This document shows positions 62,243 to 64,000 of a DNA stretch of 64,000 nucleotides, one piece after another (positions within the stretch are counted from its first letter, which is position 1; every line of letters starts with the position of its first letter). The translations under genes were made by a program, and so were the position numbers. The notes beneath the pieces were generated by a model. That model made no database searches and was not told where the DNA came from. It worked only from the letters and a program-made list of their open reading frames with translations. Origin of the DNA: Chitinispirillaceae bacterium (GTDB lineage: Bacteria > Fibrobacterota > Chitinivibrionia > Chitinivibrionales > Chitinispirillaceae); contig JAFGIN010000143.1 of assembly GCA_016929595.1 (NCBI GenBank), positions 1 through 64,000 on the forward strand. Direction: 5' to 3'.

Positions 62243-64000
62243 TTAGAGAATCCGGATTTCGAAATCAAGCAACATGACCGTTTTGGGGCCTGGAGTCTCT
62301 TCCTTGACTAAAAAGTGTCTTTCTCCAAATTTGAACAGCGTGCCGGGGAATGCTGTTCGTTCGAATTTAATGAAAACTTTTTCAAAATTGAATAGTTTTT
62401 TTTCCAGAATTTTTTTACGCAATTCAAAAACTTTAATCTGCTGATTGTATTTTAAAAGGAACTCATTAAATTTGGCTTTAAGTGCCTGGTCTTTCAATGA
62501 CAATCGTCTGTGAAGAGCTGATGATTTATCAATTTTATTTATATTTTCGATAATTTTGTTCTGGTTAAGAAGCAGTTCAGAAAGGTGTGCTTCGATTGTT
62601 TGAAGTTCCTCACCCAGAGTATAATCATATCCAACTTCACACAATGTTTTTATACCGCTGTGATTTCCGATGGAATTAACAGTTATTGATTCACCAGCCG
62701 TTAAATTTCCGCCTGCGACTGAGAGGGGATTTCCATGAATATGAATAGTTTCCTTCGCATAAATAGTGCTGTTAATTGCTTCACGAGCAATATTTACATT
62801 CTTTCTGCTTCTAATGGTCTGGTTTTTCGTAAAACCAAGATTAATATCGCCTTTAGCATCTATCAAACCTTTTCCCTGTCCGCAGAATCCAAACCGGCAG
62901 AGGATGTTACCCCCGATTTTTAAAGTACAGTCTTCAATAGTACCCCCCGTCTGCAGGTCGCCGCCGCACTCAATCCCGAAGCCCGATTTCACGTCACCTG
63001 TAACAACCACGGAATGGTCATATTTGATGTTACCTGTTGAAAAATCAACATCACCGTTGACTACAAATCCTTCACAAACTTCAACAGCAGTTCCGACACG
63101 ACGTACTATTCCGTTTATCGAGGCGATAAGGGTGTCAGGATCCTGAGTGTCTGGTTCAGTATTAGGGCCCAATGGCAGAAGCGCGGGTTTGCCATCCGTA
63201 CAGGATAGTGGATCACCGAAGAGGTTCTTTCCGGGCACTCCTTTTTCCGGAGGTTCCAGTGATGCGAGTTTTTCCCCTTTTGCGACGGAAATAACAATGT
63301 CGACACTTTTGTAATCAACGCTTCCGTCAGGATTGATTTTTGGCTTGAGTGATGTTTCTGTGCTGAAATGATAAATTATTTTTCCGTTACTACCATTTAC
63401 AGGTGGAATTCCAAGTGCAATTGTGACGCGATCTTCCGGAACGTTTCCATTTTTCAGGCCTGCTATAATTTCCCTGAGTTTTTTATCGTCAATGCCAGTG
63501 TTTATCTCTGAATGTTGAAATGCTTCTATGATCTCTTTTTCTCCCGGAAGAGCGCCGTCGTCAACAGGCTTGTGAAAAATCAGGCATGCTTTCATTTTGT
63601 CAGGAGAAACTTCAATATCTACAGAACCATCAAAACTGACAGGAATAACTTCGAGCGTATTGTCAATAAAAGAAAGGACCCCACTTGTGTCCGAAATGTA
63701 ATTCTGAAGATCCTCGCAATAGCGTATTCCCTTACCCGTAAAAAATTTTTTCCGAATAATATCATCTGTAAATATTAATTCGCCTTTGACATTTTTTCCA
63801 GGAATTGGTGGTTTGCCCGGAAGCCGGGTGGCTACAATCATATCGGGTTTAACATGTTGAACCTGTGTAAATAAATCTACTGCCTGCCATATAAAACGGC
63901 AATTGCGGACCTCTTTTAAATCGCTGTCATTGGATATATGCTTTACCTGTATGTCTATCTCACCTTCAACAGCCGGTTTGGGTGGATAGCCTCTGGCAAT
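62243..64000 (-). CDS. FapA/DUF342-family protein, 5' end beyond the window
   Basis: DUF342 (FapA) proteins contain beta-helix repeats; seen here are the polymer-like segments GDVDFSTGNIKYDHSVVVTGDV, GGDLQTGGTIEDCTLKIGGNI and AKETIHIHGNPLSVAGGNL, each at about 280-380 of the seen frame, then a coiled coil and a C-terminal barrel. FapA is linked to polar or cell-envelope functions in some bacteria. The frame is open upstream of 63841 to the window edge (…PKPAVEGEIDIQVKH), so the gene is partial and the ATG at 63841 is not its start. It precedes the HD-GYP gene, probably in the same operon. Confidence 0.85.
   Translation of the reverse strand: MARGYPPKPAVEGEIDIQVKHISNDSDLKEVRNCRFIWQAVDLFTQVQHVKPDMIVATRLPGKPPIPGKNVKGELIFTDDIIRKKFFTGKGIRYCEDLQNYISDTSGVLSFIDNTLEVIPVSFDGSVDIEVSPDKMKACLIFHKPVDDGALPGEKEIIEAFQHSEINTGIDDKKLREIIAGLKNGNVPEDRVTIALGIPPVNGSNGKIIYHFSTETSLKPKINPDGSVDYKSVDIVISVAKGEKLASLEPPEKGVPGKNLFGDPLSCTDGKPALLPLGPNTEPDTQDPDTLIASINGIVRRVGTAVEVCEGFVVNGDVDFSTGNIKYDHSVVVTGDVKSGFGIECGGDLQTGGTIEDCTLKIGGNILCRFGFCGQGKGLIDAKGDINLGFTKNQTIRSRKNVNIAREAINSTIYAKETIHIHGNPLSVAGGNLTAGESITVNSIGNHSGIKTLCEVGYDYTLGEELQTIEAHLSELLLNQNKIIENINKIDKSSALHRRLSLKDQALKAKFNEFLLKYNQQIKVFELRKKILEKKLFNFEKVFIKFERTAFPGTLFKFGERHFLVKEETPGPKTVMLLDFEIRIL

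Overview
ORGANISM. The window reads as the chromosome of a Gram-negative, probably anaerobic bacterium, most likely Fibrobacterota (Chitinispirillum/Chitinivibrio-like). Evidence: a TIGR02147-type protein (a family expanded in Fibrobacter) coupled to a predicted surface lipoprotein, kdsB (LPS Kdo synthesis), lipoprotein signal peptides, type IV pilus genes, many hybrid histidine kinases, and a large set of ferredoxin/MinD/NifX genes typical of strict anaerobes. The lineage is an inference; no rRNA or tRNA gene was seen. Intergenic DNA is unusually rich in short tandem repeats (6-8 bp units) and palindromic elements. LAYOUT. 0.6-6.8 kb: rhodanese + TauE/SafE pair, an unknown gene flanked by possible recombination-site remnants, a large GAF/PAS hybrid kinase and a GrpB-like gene. 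7.0-20.6 kb: a long, mostly same-strand metal/Fe-S cluster island with three NifX/NifB-type cluster-binding proteins, two DUF5320-type glycine-rich proteins, DUF89 phosphatase, two small Cys proteins, PanD, FmdB-type zinc ribbon, ferredoxin, TsaA/TrmO, two MinD-type ATPases with inserted ferredoxin domains, a NifU-type scaffold, thiamine pyrophosphokinase, ZIP transporter, HD hydrolase, a Cys/Met-metabolism PLP enzyme, a PNPOx-like protein and an MBL hydrolase. Its core resembles the anaerobe-specific orange protein (ORP) gene set, but is larger. 21-33 kb: a signalling island (REC-kinase, PilZ-like protein, 1277-aa hybrid kinase with HPt, REC-PP2C phosphatase, NIT-type chemoreceptor, 5TM hybrid kinase). 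34-41 kb: an AT-rich redox/oxidative stress region (GNAT, FMN-binding lipoprotein, second MBL hydrolase, AhpC-type peroxiredoxin, DUF2249-CMD fusion, a broken hcp remnant, BFD-like ferredoxin, Nox/Cdr-type flavoprotein, MarC). 41.6-55.2 kb: housekeeping and pilus genes (HPF-cold-shock fusion, RRM protein, PfkB kinase, thiL, pilB, uvrD/pcrA, gatC, kdsB, REC-GAF-HD-GYP, pilM, pilN, rsmD, coaD). 55.2-64 kb: rhomboid protease, PP2C-HATPase plus STAS partner-switch pair, lipoprotein + TIGR02147 operon, divergent ECF sigma factor, HD-GYP and FapA (DUF342) genes, the last running off the window. HOW IT FITS. Several blocks are translationally coupled by ATGA/TAATG overlaps (rhodanese-TauE; DUF5320-like to TsaA to MinD1 to MinD2; ThiN-ZIP; PNPOx-MBL; TIGR02147-lipoprotein), so they probably act together. 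The two most promising poorly described systems are the extended NifX/MinD/DUF5320 island and the TIGR02147/lipoprotein/ECF-sigma module, whose shared 219-bp intergenic region carries two copies of the palindrome TGGC-N6-GCCA 45 bp apart.
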